Below, in pieces: positions 54,897 to 61,513 of a stretch of DNA of 64,000 bases. Location: contig NZ_CP121112.1 of the NCBI RefSeq assembly GCF_029625295.1, positions 3,906,001-3,970,000 on the forward strand, in the 5' to 3' direction. A model generated the notes under the pieces. That model did not search any database and was not told the DNA's origin. It saw only the letters and a program-made list of their open reading frames with translations. How positions within the stretch are numbered: the first letter of the stretch is position 1; each line of letters opens with the position of its first letter. The stretch is from Flavobacterium gyeonganense. GTDB lineage: Bacteria > Bacteroidota > Bacteroidia > Flavobacteriales > Flavobacteriaceae. Both the position numbers and the translations under genes were made by a program.

Positions 54897-55256
54897 TAGT
54901 TGATGGAATAAATAAAATACTGGTTTGATTTACAGTATGTTATTTTAATTCAAAAATATGAAAATTTGCTTACAAATGATATTTGCTTTTATAAAAGCAT
55001 GTGAAAAATGAAATGATGCCTTTAAAACAAGATTCGGTTTTCGAAATATCTTATGTTCGAACTTTAATCATATAACCCTTTACTAAATAAAATAGAGATC
55101 AATCTTATATAATTTCACTTTAATTTTTAATAATGATCTGAATAGTAATTAATTAACTTTTAGTAAAGAAAGGTTTAACATGGTCTGTTTTTGATTGGCT
55201 AACCGAATAAGTAATTTTAGATAAATCAAATTAATAACACATTAAATTTTAAAATT
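54897..55256. other. 360-base gap with a promoter
   Basis: This gap lies between the globin gene start and the DJ-1-like gene start. The only site I can support is a TTTTTG-N18-TAATTTTA promoter at 55188-55219. The rest is AT-rich without hairpins or ORFs that I can identify. Confidence 0.5.
55188..55219 (+). promoter_or_regulatory. Bacteroidota promoter of the DJ-1/PfpI gene
   Basis: TTTTTG (-33 region) is followed after 18 bases by TAATTTTA, near the TAnnTTTG -7 consensus with its last base changed. The ATG follows 37 bases after the -7, a sensible leader length. Confidence 0.5.
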
Positions 55257-55805
55257 ATGAAAAAGAATATAGCCATATTAGCCACAAACGGTTTTGAAGA
55301 ATCAGAATTAGCATCGCCTAAAGCTTATCTGGAAGAGCAGGGCTGGAATGCCGATATCATCAGTTTAAAATCAGGAACTATAAAATCATGGAAAGATGGT
55401 AACTGGAGTAACGAATACGATGTTGATGTAACATTAGATCAGGCAAATGAAGCCAATTACGATGCTTTGGTTCTTCCGGGAGGTGTTATAAACCCCGATT
55501 TATTGAGAAGAGAAGAGGCAGCAGTACATTTTGTACGTTCCTTTTTTGAAAGTAAAAAACCGGTAGCGGCAATTTGTCATGGGCCTCAGATTCTGGTAGA
55601 TGCTGATGTTTTGCAAGGCCGAAAAGTAACTTCGTTCTTCTCTGTTAAAAACGATTTAATAAATGCCGGAGCACAATGGGAAGACGCAGAAGTAGTCGTA
55701 GACAACGGATTGGTGACCAGCCGAAACCCTAATGATTTACCCGCTTTTAATAAAAAAATGGTGGAAGAAATTAAAGAAGGAAAACACGAGCGTCAGACAG
55801 TGTAA
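55257..55805 (+). CDS. DJ-1/PfpI-family protein (glutamine amidotransferase-like)
   Basis: The 182-residue protein with a class I amidotransferase-like fold has NIAILATNGFEESELASPKAYLEEQGW (strand 1 and helix 1, with the catalytic-site Glu) and ALVLPGGVINPDLLRREEAAVHFV. The nucleophile elbow AAICHGPQILVDA carries the Cys. Family members include proteases and glycation repair (deglycase) proteins. It is cytoplasmic and has its own promoter. Stress protection is likely but not proven. Confidence 0.9.
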   Translation: MKKNIAILATNGFEESELASPKAYLEEQGWNADIISLKSGTIKSWKDGNWSNEYDVDVTLDQANEANYDALVLPGGVINPDLLRREEAAVHFVRSFFESKKPVAAICHGPQILVDADVLQGRKVTSFFSVKNDLINAGAQWEDAEVVVDNGLVTSRNPNDLPAFNKKMVEEIKEGKHERQTV

Positions 55806-56108
55806 AAAAGATCTTTAATGAGGTTTATCAGGTTACAAAAATGCAGGATCAATTTTGGTCTTGCATTTTTTTGTTGGGTATAATTATGAGAGCGGGGACA
55901 ATTGTAATTAGAAAGTCACACTACATGGTGTCAAAATGTTCTTCTCATCCGTTCGATCTAACTTACGAAGTAAGTCTGCATTATTTTTGTGTAACTTCGC
56001 GATCGGTTTTCAAAGGAATAATGTTGTTTAATTTACTAAAAATATAGTAGTTTCTACATATATTTGACAATAAATTCTGACCTCTATATAAATTAACTAA
56101 ATATAATT
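55806..56108. other. 303-base gap; no gene seen
   Basis: The gap before the next gene is AT-rich, with a TATATTTG -7-like element at 56059-56066 that may serve the following gene. The -33 partner is not clear. No repeat or ORF was found. Confidence 0.45.
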
Positions 56109-56672
56109 ATGAATAAACTTTATTTTAAAATTTTTATTTTTCTATTATCAATGCAATCAATAGCTCAAAAAGTAAAAATTGAGCTTATTACTAAAAATAA
56201 TGATACAATAAGAGAATATCAAATATATTCGGATTATACCTTCGAAAATAGTATGGTTATTGATTTACAGAATAAATTAGTAGTTTACGATGCAAAAGAT
56301 AAAAAGAAAGAATTTCTTCCTTCAGAGCTTAAATCATTTAATTTTATTAGAGATAATAAACGTGTTGAATTTATTAATGTCGAAGATAAAGTATTTGGAT
56401 TCTTAATGTATTCTAATAAGCTAAAGCTGGTAAAAGCGGTAAGCTCTGGTTATACTAAAGTTTATTTTTTTATAGTTATAAGGCCTAATAATGGAAAAAC
56501 ATCTTATATGGAAGCTAAGGGTTTAAGCAGACTCATTTCAAAAAAAGTGATTACCCGTGAAATTACTGATTGCCCACAAATATTAGAAAAGGTAGAAAAT
56601 AAAACTTTGAAAATTAATGGTGAAGAAGGTGTAATTGAATTGATTAAAGAATATGAATCGGATTGCTTTTAG
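56109..56672 (+). CDS. Uncharacterised exported protein
   Basis: The 187-residue protein has a signal peptide ending in SIAQ (about 20). A beta-rich domain follows (VKIELITKNNDTIREYQIYSDYTFENSMVIDLQNKLVVYDAKDKKKEFLPSEL) with an extra Lys-rich tail. No known motif was seen. It is exported, possibly to the periplasm. A weak terminator follows it. Just downstream the REP/RAYT region begins. Confidence 0.6.
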   Translation: MNKLYFKIFIFLLSMQSIAQKVKIELITKNNDTIREYQIYSDYTFENSMVIDLQNKLVVYDAKDKKKEFLPSELKSFNFIRDNKRVEFINVEDKVFGFLMYSNKLKLVKAVSSGYTKVYFFIVIRPNNGKTSYMEAKGLSRLISKKVITREITDCPQILEKVENKTLKINGEEGVIELIKEYESDCF

Positions 56673-56713
56673 AACTTTGATATTGGTCTAAAAAATTTTA
56701 TATGACATAAATA

Positions 56714-56746
56714 AAGCCTTCAATTCTTATTGTTTTGAAGGTTTTC
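56714..56746 (+). terminator. Terminator after the exported protein gene
   Basis: CCTTCAA (56717-56723) pairs with TTGAAGG (56735-56741) around an 11-base loop. A TTTT run follows on the plus strand, shortly after the stop at 56672. Confidence 0.65.
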
Positions 56747-56777
56747 TAGTTTTTAATTCCTGCTCTCTTCTAAGTTC

Positions 56778-56836
56778 CGAGCTCCCGCACGAATCCCCGA
56801 GCTCCCGCACGAATCCTTTCGTGTGGGCTTTTGAAA
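56778..56836. repeat. REP sequences left of the RAYT gene
   Basis: Two CGAGCTCCCGCACGAATCC copies lie in tandem at 56778-56796 and 56798-56816. The second continues to a hairpin CCCGCACGAA/TTCGTGTGGG. The same sequence recurs at 57502, 57541, 57814 and 58502. This is the flank of the RAYT transposase gene. Confidence 0.75.
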
Positions 56837-56918
56837 CCTAATTTTTCTTATTACATTATAACTAATTGTTTGTCATATATAAAACAACAATATATATTTA
56901 CGGAATAATCTTATTTTT

Positions 56919-57491
56919 TTGTCAATGAGTAGAAATTACAAATTTCATAATCCTGAAGGATTGTATTTTATAAGTTTTGCAGTAGTAGGTTGGTTAGATG
57001 TATTTACGCGAAATGAATATAAAGATTTGTTTATTGAAAGCATTGTCTATTGTCAGAAAAACAAAGGATTAGAAATTCATGCATGGTGTATTATGAGTAA
57101 TCATGTGCATTTGGTTTTTCGTAGTATAAAAGGACAAAAACCTGAGTTATTAGTGGGGGACTTAAAAAGGTTTACCAGTAATTCCATAGTAAAAAGCATA
57201 CAGGAAAATCCAAGAGAAAGCCGAAAAGAATTTCTGTTGGATTTTTTCAGAAAAGAAGCCCAAAAGAGTTCAAATGTAAAACATTACCAATTTTGGCGTC
57301 ATGATAACAAACCAATAGAGTTGTGGAGCAATAAAGTAATTCAGCAAAAAATAGACTATGTGCATAATAATCCGGTTGAAGCTGGCTTAGTATATAAACC
57401 TGAAGATTATGTGTACAGTAGTGCTATTGATTATTCAGGACAGAAAGGTCTTATTGGTGATGTAGTTTTATTTAGAATGTTTGAGGTATAA
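56919..57491 (+). CDS. REP-associated tyrosine transposase (RAYT, Y1 HUH)
   Basis: The 190-residue protein has a Y1 HUH endonuclease core: YFISFAVVGWLDVFTRNEYKD, IHAWCIMSNHVHLVFRS (the HUH motif is HVH) and the Tyr helix KIDYVHNNPVEAGLVYKPEDYVYSSAIDYSG. The catalytic Tyr is probably in KIDYVHNNP. RAYTs cut and join single-stranded DNA at REP hairpins. Here REP hairpins lie on both sides, so the gene and its REPs form a REPtron. The last codons recur in a 40-base copy at 57762-57800. Activity cannot be proven. Confidence 0.85.
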   Translation: MSMSRNYKFHNPEGLYFISFAVVGWLDVFTRNEYKDLFIESIVYCQKNKGLEIHAWCIMSNHVHLVFRSIKGQKPELLVGDLKRFTSNSIVKSIQENPRESRKEFLLDFFRKEAQKSSNVKHYQFWRHDNKPIELWSNKVIQQKIDYVHNNPVEAGLVYKPEDYVYSSAIDYSGQKGLIGDVVLFRMFEV

Positions 57492-57501
57492 GAAACTCTG
57501 G

Positions 57502-57576
57502 TTTTCAAAAGCCCACACGAATCCTTTCATCGCTCCCCATCGCTCCCGCACGAATCCTTTCGTGTGGCTTTTGAAA
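57502..57576. repeat. REP pair right of the RAYT gene
   Basis: TTTTCAAAAGCCCACACGAATCC (57502-57524) and GCTCCCGCACGAATCCTTTCGTGTGGCTTTTGAAA (57542-57576) are facing REP copies. They have a CCGCACGAA/TTCGTGTGG hairpin and are nearly the same as the left-flank copies. The second copy has the same TTTTGAAA end. Confidence 0.7.
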
Positions 57577-57594
57577 TCTAAATTTTATCATTTT

Positions 57595-57616
57595 GTACTC
57601 GTTGCAAATAAGCACC
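57595..57616. repeat. Decayed copy of the GTACTCGTTGCAAA hairpin
   Basis: GTACTCGTTGCAAATAAGCACC keeps the loop and part of the arms of the 58844-58882 hairpin (GGTACTCGT TGCAA ACGAGCACC). Its right arm has changed, so it no longer folds well. Confidence 0.45.
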
Positions 57617-57634
57617 AAAGAGGTTTTCATTATT

Positions 57635-57744
57635 TTTAGAAGCAGAAAATTGGTCCTCATAATAGCTTTTAGTCCCGCTGTCCTTCCAATCTTTTATTTT
57701 TTAAAGGAAAAAATAAAAGGATTTTCCCTCCCATCGGGACTAGA
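57635..57744 (-). repeat. Structured intergenic repeat, family A copy 3
   Basis: Read on the minus strand it starts TAGTCCCGATGGGAGGG, has the hairpin CTTTTATTTTTTCC/TTTTAAAAAATAAAAG and ends in TTCTGCTTCTAAAA after CAGCGGGAC. The outer blocks fit the other family A copies. It is part of the DNA between RAYT and its repeated 3' end. Confidence 0.55.
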
Positions 57745-57761
57745 TAAGAAATTTAGTCTTT

Positions 57762-57800
57762 TATGATGATATAGTAAAATTTAGAATGTTTTTTGAGGTA
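57762..57800 (+). repeat. Duplicate of the RAYT 3' end
   Basis: GATGATATAGTAAAATTTAGAATGTTTTTTGAGGTATAAG matches GGTGATGTAGTTTTATTTAGAATGTTTGAGGTATAAG at the end of the RAYT gene (57455-57491), apart from a few changes and a 3-base insertion. REP sequence follows both copies. It is therefore a relic of a copy-paste event that included the gene's last codons. Confidence 0.6.
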
Positions 57801-57813
57801 TAAGAAAATTTGG

Positions 57814-57854
57814 TTTTCAAAAGCCCACACGAAAGGATTCGTGCGGGAGCGGGG
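57814..57854. repeat. REP hairpin, further copy
   Basis: TTTTCAAAAGCCCACACGAAAGGATTCGTGCGGGAGCGGGG is the inverted arrangement of the RAYT-flanking REP with a CACACGAA/TTCGTGCG stem. It follows the duplicated RAYT end. Confidence 0.7.
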
Positions 57855-57888
57855 ATGTTCGTTACTTTTTTTTACATTTTTGCCCATT

Positions 57889-57919
57889 AAAAAAGCTCAA
57901 CTAAACGGTTGAGCCTTTT
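57889..57919 (-). terminator. Terminator after the XRE gene
   Basis: GCTCAAC/GTTGAGC forms a 7-bp stem (57895-57901 and 57908-57914) with a short loop and A/T-rich flanks, giving a T tail on the minus strand after the XRE gene stop at 57947. Confidence 0.75.
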
Positions 57920-57946
57920 ATCCTATGAAAAAGTAATACTTTCAAA

Positions 57947-58369
57947 TTACTTAATATTTATATTTGTTAATAAGCTTTCCAGCTTAGCCATCATCTCTTC
58001 TTTTTCTTTCAGCATACGTTCGTAAAGAGCAATTTTTTCATCATAAAGTTGAATGACTTTATCTATTGGATTAAAAGTTGGGTGAAAATTATAAGTTATT
58101 CCTGTTGAACTGTCGTTATTTGTAAAAGTATTAGATATAATATTTACCGCTTGCTCCTCATCAAAATTCTGGAATGCTTCAACAGGAATTTTCAATGCAT
58201 TTGAGATTTGTCTGAGCATATCATCTTCGATTACATCTTTTTGCTCCAACAAAGAAATTTTCTTCTGATTCCAGTCGTTACCCAAATCAAAAGCTAATGC
58301 TTCCTGTTTGATGCCCAACATTTCCCTGAATCGTTTTACATTTCTTCCCTGATGTATTTTTTGTTCCAT
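57947..58369 (-). CDS. XRE-family regulator with coiled-coil tail
   Basis: The start is set at MEQKIHQGRNVKRFREMLG, the usual HTH beginning; the ATG at 58405 adds 12 residues of no clear use. The 140-residue protein has a HTH_XRE domain (about 8-65; KQEALAFDLGNDWNQKKISLLEQKDVIEDDMLRQISNAL) and a long C-terminal helix (about 95-138, EKIALYERMLKEKEEMMAKLESLL) that could make it a dimer or tetramer. The gene lies between REP sequences and may control its neighbours, but no target is known. Confidence 0.8.
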   Translation of the reverse strand: MEQKIHQGRNVKRFREMLGIKQEALAFDLGNDWNQKKISLLEQKDVIEDDMLRQISNALKIPVEAFQNFDEEQAVNIISNTFTNNDSSTGITYNFHPTFNPIDKVIQLYDEKIALYERMLKEKEEMMAKLESLLTNINIK

Positions 58370-58501
58370 AATATCAATTTTCTGAAGGCTTAAAGCCATT
58401 TGCATTAAAAAGTCTTAATTTCAAAGGTAAAAAAATATTCAGTATAATATTAATCTTTCCTTTTCTCTTTTAGAATAGAATGCAATTCTCCGCACTCTGG
58501 A

Positions 58502-58540
58502 CTCAAAAGCCCACACGAAAAGATTCGTGCGGGAGCGGGG
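58502..58540. repeat. REP hairpin, further copy
   Basis: CTCAAAAGCCCACACGAAAAGATTCGTGCGGGAGCGGGG has the same CACACGAA/TTCGTGCG stem as the other REPs. It lies in the gap between the XRE gene and the YodC-like gene and is the most distant copy from RAYT in this window. Confidence 0.7.
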
Positions 58541-58570
58541 GAGCGTAGGGATTAATGATGATTTTAATTA

Positions 58571-58762
58571 CTACAAAAATGTAATATCAATATCATCATT
58601 ATCATGTTCAATACTTGTAGCTTTAAAATGTGATGATTTTAAAGCTTTTTTGTCAAACCATTCACAAGCAATTAATCCATTTTCAGGCTCTATATAATCT
58701 ATTGTCATTAGTGGCCCACCGCTCTTTAGTCTAACGGTATCACCAGGTTTAAATTCTACCAT
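58571..58762 (-). CDS. YodC/DUF2158-like small protein
   Basis: The 63-residue protein has MVEFKPGDTVRLKSGGPLMTIDYIEPENGLIACEWFD, the signature of the YodC/DUF2158 family (a small beta barrel with the sequence GDTV.LKSGGP.MT). It is common in bacterial accessory DNA and its role is not known. It lies on the same strand as the following propeller-like genes but is separated from them by a 17-bp hairpin. Confidence 0.85.
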   Translation of the reverse strand: MVEFKPGDTVRLKSGGPLMTIDYIEPENGLIACEWFDKKALKSSHFKATSIEHDNDDIDITFL

Positions 58763-58843
58763 AATATTTATTTTAGTGTTAATTGATAAGAATAAGTAAA
58801 CGTGAAGTTATTCTTGAAGCTATTTTCTCGTAGCCCTAAATCC

Positions 58844-58882
58844 CCCCGTCTGGTACTCGTTGCAAACGAGCACCAGACGGGG
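58844..58882. repeat. Strong 17-bp hairpin of the GTACTCGTTGCAAA family
   Basis: CCCCGTCTGGTACTCGT (58844-58860) pairs with ACGAGCACCAGACGGGG (58866-58882) with one mismatch around a TGCAA loop. It follows the propeller-gene stop and may act as a terminator there. A decayed version is at 57595. The GC-rich stem stands out from the AT-rich surroundings. Confidence 0.75.
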
Positions 58883-58899
58883 ATGTTAGTTGTATTTTT

Positions 58900-59712
58900 T
58901 TAAAACGGTAGGTCTTCACCATCGTCAAATAGACTTTCATCGGTATCGTCAAAGTAACTTTTTTTAATAATTCTTCTATGTTTTTCTTGATTAAATTGAA
59001 TGCCAATACTTTTTTCAAATTGATTGACAAAGTAGTCATGATTGAATGAATAAATTTCAATTTTGTCATCTAAAATAACATGAAGGTGATTTTCATAATT
59101 CATAGACCTTGGATAGACTCTCCATCGAGTTATTGGTCCAGGAATAGTTAAATTTTCTCCGTTACTTTGAATAACGACTAATGCATTTTCACATTCAACG
59201 ATATTTCCAAAATATGCAGTTCCACCACTTATTACCTCACCTTTCCATGCATGTAGATTGACTGAATCAAGTTTAGTGAATTTTTTTTCACCTTTATCTA
59301 AATTTGCATAATAGTTTAGTTTTATAATATCAAAGCCACCATTTCTGGCTTTGTAAATTTTATCTTCTATACCCCAACTTAAAAAATGTTTATCATTATT
59401 TATCTCAAAAATATCTTTGTCATTTATATTACTATCAAAATTCCGAATAGGAATTTCTCTATCATTTTTTCCTTTTTCGATACTCCATTTAAATTGAGCT
59501 AAAAACGATTTCTCTACTAATGAAGTATTGTAAATGTTTAAATATGAATAGTTTGAAAAAGAAGAATGATTTTTACTTATTTGATAAATAGGATTTTGTT
59601 TTTCAACTCTTTTTAAATTATTAGGCAAACTATTTGCTAAATTTAACTCGAACAGTCCTTCATCACCACCAGATAAAGCTAACTGTGGGTATTTATTTGC
59701 TTTTATAGACAT
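58900..59712 (-). CDS. Propeller-like protein of unknown function, C-terminal part
   Basis: The 270-residue protein begins MSIKANKYPQLALSGGDEGLFELNL. Repeats such as IPGPITRWRVYPRSMNYENHLHVI and FGNIVECENALVVIQSNGENL suggest beta-propeller blades. The tail is acidic (DDTDESLFDDGEDLPF). Its ATG overlaps the stop of the previous gene as TAATG. If one base is added in the CCC or A7 run near 59730-59739, the two join as RPKKIWDCNLMSIKANKYP with a continuous propeller of about 431 residues. It could therefore be half of one gene or a coupled second gene. I do not know the family by name. Confidence 0.6.
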   Translation of the reverse strand: MSIKANKYPQLALSGGDEGLFELNLANSLPNNLKRVEKQNPIYQISKNHSSFSNYSYLNIYNTSLVEKSFLAQFKWSIEKGKNDREIPIRNFDSNINDKDIFEINNDKHFLSWGIEDKIYKARNGGFDIIKLNYYANLDKGEKKFTKLDSVNLHAWKGEVISGGTAYFGNIVECENALVVIQSNGENLTIPGPITRWRVYPRSMNYENHLHVILDDKIEIYSFNHDYFVNQFEKSIGIQFNQEKHRRIIKKSYFDDTDESLFDDGEDLPF

Positions 59713-60194
59713 TAAATTACAATCCCAAATTTTTTTGGGCGAGAACTAACTGCAAATTTATCTCCTTTAGGTCTATGTGCAGAACCCGAATATAGTCCTT
59801 TTTCATGTATAAAATATAATTTATTACTATATATTTCAGTGTCAGTTGGTATAATTCCTGTTGGTGTATCTTGTTCTCCAAATAAGAATTTTTCAAGTTC
59901 TTTTTCGGTTAATTCAAGTGATAATTTTTCAATTTTATTGAATTTTTTTAATAATATTCTTTTAAAGTCTGGGTCTTTAAATAATTCAATAAGAGAAGAT
60001 TTGTATAAATAATTACCGTCTAAAAAACAAAAAGTCATTGCGATTTTATCAGTTTCTTTTTTGATGAAAGATTGAACTAATTCATTCCATTTATATACTT
60101 TTAGAGCTCCATCAAAAGTCCATAGATATAGTCTACCGCGATATATTTGACAGTCGTAATAATCTCCTTTGATACTTATTTTTACAGGTTGCAT
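59712..60194 (-). CDS. Propeller-like protein of unknown function, N-terminal part
   Basis: The 160-residue protein starts MQPVKISIKGDYYDCQIYRGRLYLWTFDGALKVYKW, which looks like the first blades of a beta-propeller (Y/W-rich strands). It continues with EIYSNKLYFIHEKGLYSGSAHRPKGDKFAVSSRPKKFGIVI. This frame ends at 59712 with the next gene starting at the same base (TAATG). It overlaps the preceding gene by 13 bases, so translation is coupled. The C-terminal AVSSRPKK reads naturally into the next frame, which supports a frameshift as an alternative. Confidence 0.55.
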   Translation of the reverse strand: MQPVKISIKGDYYDCQIYRGRLYLWTFDGALKVYKWNELVQSFIKKETDKIAMTFCFLDGNYLYKSSLIELFKDPDFKRILLKKFNKIEKLSLELTEKELEKFLFGEQDTPTGIIPTDTEIYSNKLYFIHEKGLYSGSAHRPKGDKFAVSSRPKKFGIVI

Positions 60195-60610
60195 GATATA
60201 CCTCTTCTAATTTTGTTCATCTTCGCTTTTGTAATATACTTTTTAGTTACCCATTTTTTTAAAATATTTTCTAAAGGAATATCTTGAGCGCGATTCATAT
60301 AATCTGCAGGATAACCATGCCAAATATTATTTTTATTGGCATCAACAAATTTAGCCAATTTTAATTCTTGTTTATCATTGTTCAATCCTATAACTTTTAA
60401 GAAATCGTTTTCTATAATTAATCCCCAAGCTTTTGAATTAGAAATCCAATTTTCAGTAAATGAATTAGAAAAACAATTTACTTCTTCTTCAAAAGATATA
60501 GTCCAAACACACTTATTTGCATTACCAACACGTCTGTGTTGTGAAGATATTATGTATTCACTTAAGACTTTTGGGCTTAAATTTATTCTTTCATCTGCGG
60601 TATATGGCAT
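60182..60610 (-). CDS. Uncharacterised protein with WHGYPADY motif, first gene of the propeller locus
   Basis: The 142-residue protein contains WTISFEEEVNCFSNSFTENW and LAKFVDANKNNIWHGYPADYMNRAQDIP, then a basic C-terminal helix KKWVTKKYITKAKMNKIRRG. The HGYPADY stretch is highly conserved-looking, but I do not recognise a domain. It overlaps the propeller gene by 13 bases, so both are probably made together. A basic tail could bind nucleic acid, which is inference. Immediate upstream DNA holds an inverted-repeat unit (60641-60764). Confidence 0.6.
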   Translation of the reverse strand: MPYTADERINLSPKVLSEYIISSQHRRVGNANKCVWTISFEEEVNCFSNSFTENWISNSKAWGLIIENDFLKVIGLNNDKQELKLAKFVDANKNNIWHGYPADYMNRAQDIPLENILKKWVTKKYITKAKMNKIRRGISCNL

Positions 60611-60640
60611 ATTTATTCGGTTTTTTTTAAATTAAGACTA

Positions 60641-60764
60641 ATGTTAGCCGCTACATGAGGTGCAATGAAACTTATAATAAGTGTTTCCTGTTAAATTATA
60701 AATTTTCAAAGCGAAACGGCAATTTCACAAAATCTTTGCATTTTGTATAACGGCGGTTAGACAT
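60641..60764. repeat. Imperfect inverted-repeat unit in the gap before the WHGYPADY gene
   Basis: The left end ATGTTAGCCGC (60641-60651) and the right end GCGGTTAGACAT (60753-60764) are inverted copies with one base insertion and one change. An inner ACAAAAT/ATTTTGT hairpin lies at 60727-60746. The unit is about 124 bases long. It looks like a MITE-like or cassette-border sequence. Confidence 0.45.
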
Positions 60765-60966
60765 TCGGTTGTTTATCCACAAAGTTTTCGGTAAAGTTTT
60801 CAAACCGTTTAAGTCGGAAATATTTTAAAACTGAATATTATATTTTCAAAACACACAAAATTTCAAAATGATTACAGAACAAATAACATTTCTAAGTCAG
60901 TAAAAATTTACCGTTTTCTTTGGTTTCATATTTCAAGTCCACCAAAGAAATGGTTGATAATTTTAG

Positions 60967-61161
60967 TTATTTAACCAATTGATAAACAATACTAAAATTA
61001 TATGCAATTTGGTTGGTCACAATGTCGTATTTTTCAATCACCCAACCGTCTGCCAAGTGTTGGTTTAATTCGGTTAATTCAAATTCAATATTTCTTTTAC
61101 CTGAATTACTTGTATCATTCGACACTTTTGAAGAAACATTTGCTACTAATACTTTTCTCAT
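60967..61161 (-). CDS. Small uncharacterised protein (DUF4177-like look)
   Basis: The 64-residue protein contains FELTELNQHLADGWVIEKYDIVTNQIAYNFSIVYQLVK, resembling the small DUF4177-like pattern (LN.....GW.......). It has no membrane helix. It lies in a long gap between the propeller locus and the RND operon, and a TCAGTTC/GAACTGA hairpin (61205-61222) lies upstream. Function unknown. Confidence 0.65.
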   Translation of the reverse strand: MRKVLVANVSSKVSNDTSNSGKRNIEFELTELNQHLADGWVIEKYDIVTNQIAYNFSIVYQLVK

Positions 61162-61204
61162 TTTGTTTATTGTTAAGATTAAAATTAAACTATTTCCGTC
61201 TGAG

Positions 61205-61222
61205 TCAGTTCGGCAGAACTGA
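61205..61222. promoter_or_regulatory. Hairpin upstream of the small protein gene
   Basis: TCAGTTC (61205-61211) and GAACTGA (61216-61222) form a 7-bp stem with a GGCA loop, 44 bases before the start of the 64-residue protein gene on the minus strand. It may be part of a 5' leader. There is no direct evidence of function. Confidence 0.35.
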
Positions 61223-61382
61223 TGCCTAACTTATATATATGAAACTAACATTCGTCAATCTACCTAAATTTGGCTGTATACTCGAAGTTTTGTTTCATAT
61301 TATTCTTTCCAAAAATATCATTTTGGAGCTATAAACAACCACGTACTTATACCTGATTTATTCCTTATGAAACCCAAACCTT

Positions 61383-61506
61383 AGCCCTGATAGCAGTGAA
61401 GTAATCTTTTGTGCCGGGGTTAGGCACAAAAGATTACTTCACTTTATATTCATTTAATCGGAGTTCAGTGAACTTCGTTTGTAACGGATAGCAGGAAACA
61501 GCTCCT
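61383..61506. repeat. Structured intergenic repeat, family A copy 4
   Basis: It starts AGCCCTGATAGCAGTGAAG and ends GGATAGCAGGAAACAGCTCCT, as in copy 1. The inner hairpin TAATCTTTTGTGCC/GGCACAAAAGATTA is much longer. An insert (about 61440-61485) without match in copy 1 follows. A family C terminator follows it, repeating the composite order of copy 1. Confidence 0.7.
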
Positions 61507-61513
61507 AAATAAA

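Noticed and set aside
58836..59069. 77-codon minus-strand frame overlapping the propeller gene end
   Set aside because: It is in another frame of the propeller gene and runs through the 58844 hairpin. Its composition is not protein-like.
60641..60764. Integron attC-like site
   Set aside because: GTTAGAC and GTTAGCC resemble integron core sites, but both read in the same direction on one strand. A true attC needs inverted RYYYAAC and GTTRRRY ends. No integrase gene is seen. It is kept only as an inverted-repeat unit.
61002..61229. Plus-strand frames opposite the 64-residue protein
   Set aside because: Two plus frames of about 70 codons are present, but they are Phe/Leu-rich and opposite the more protein-like minus frame.
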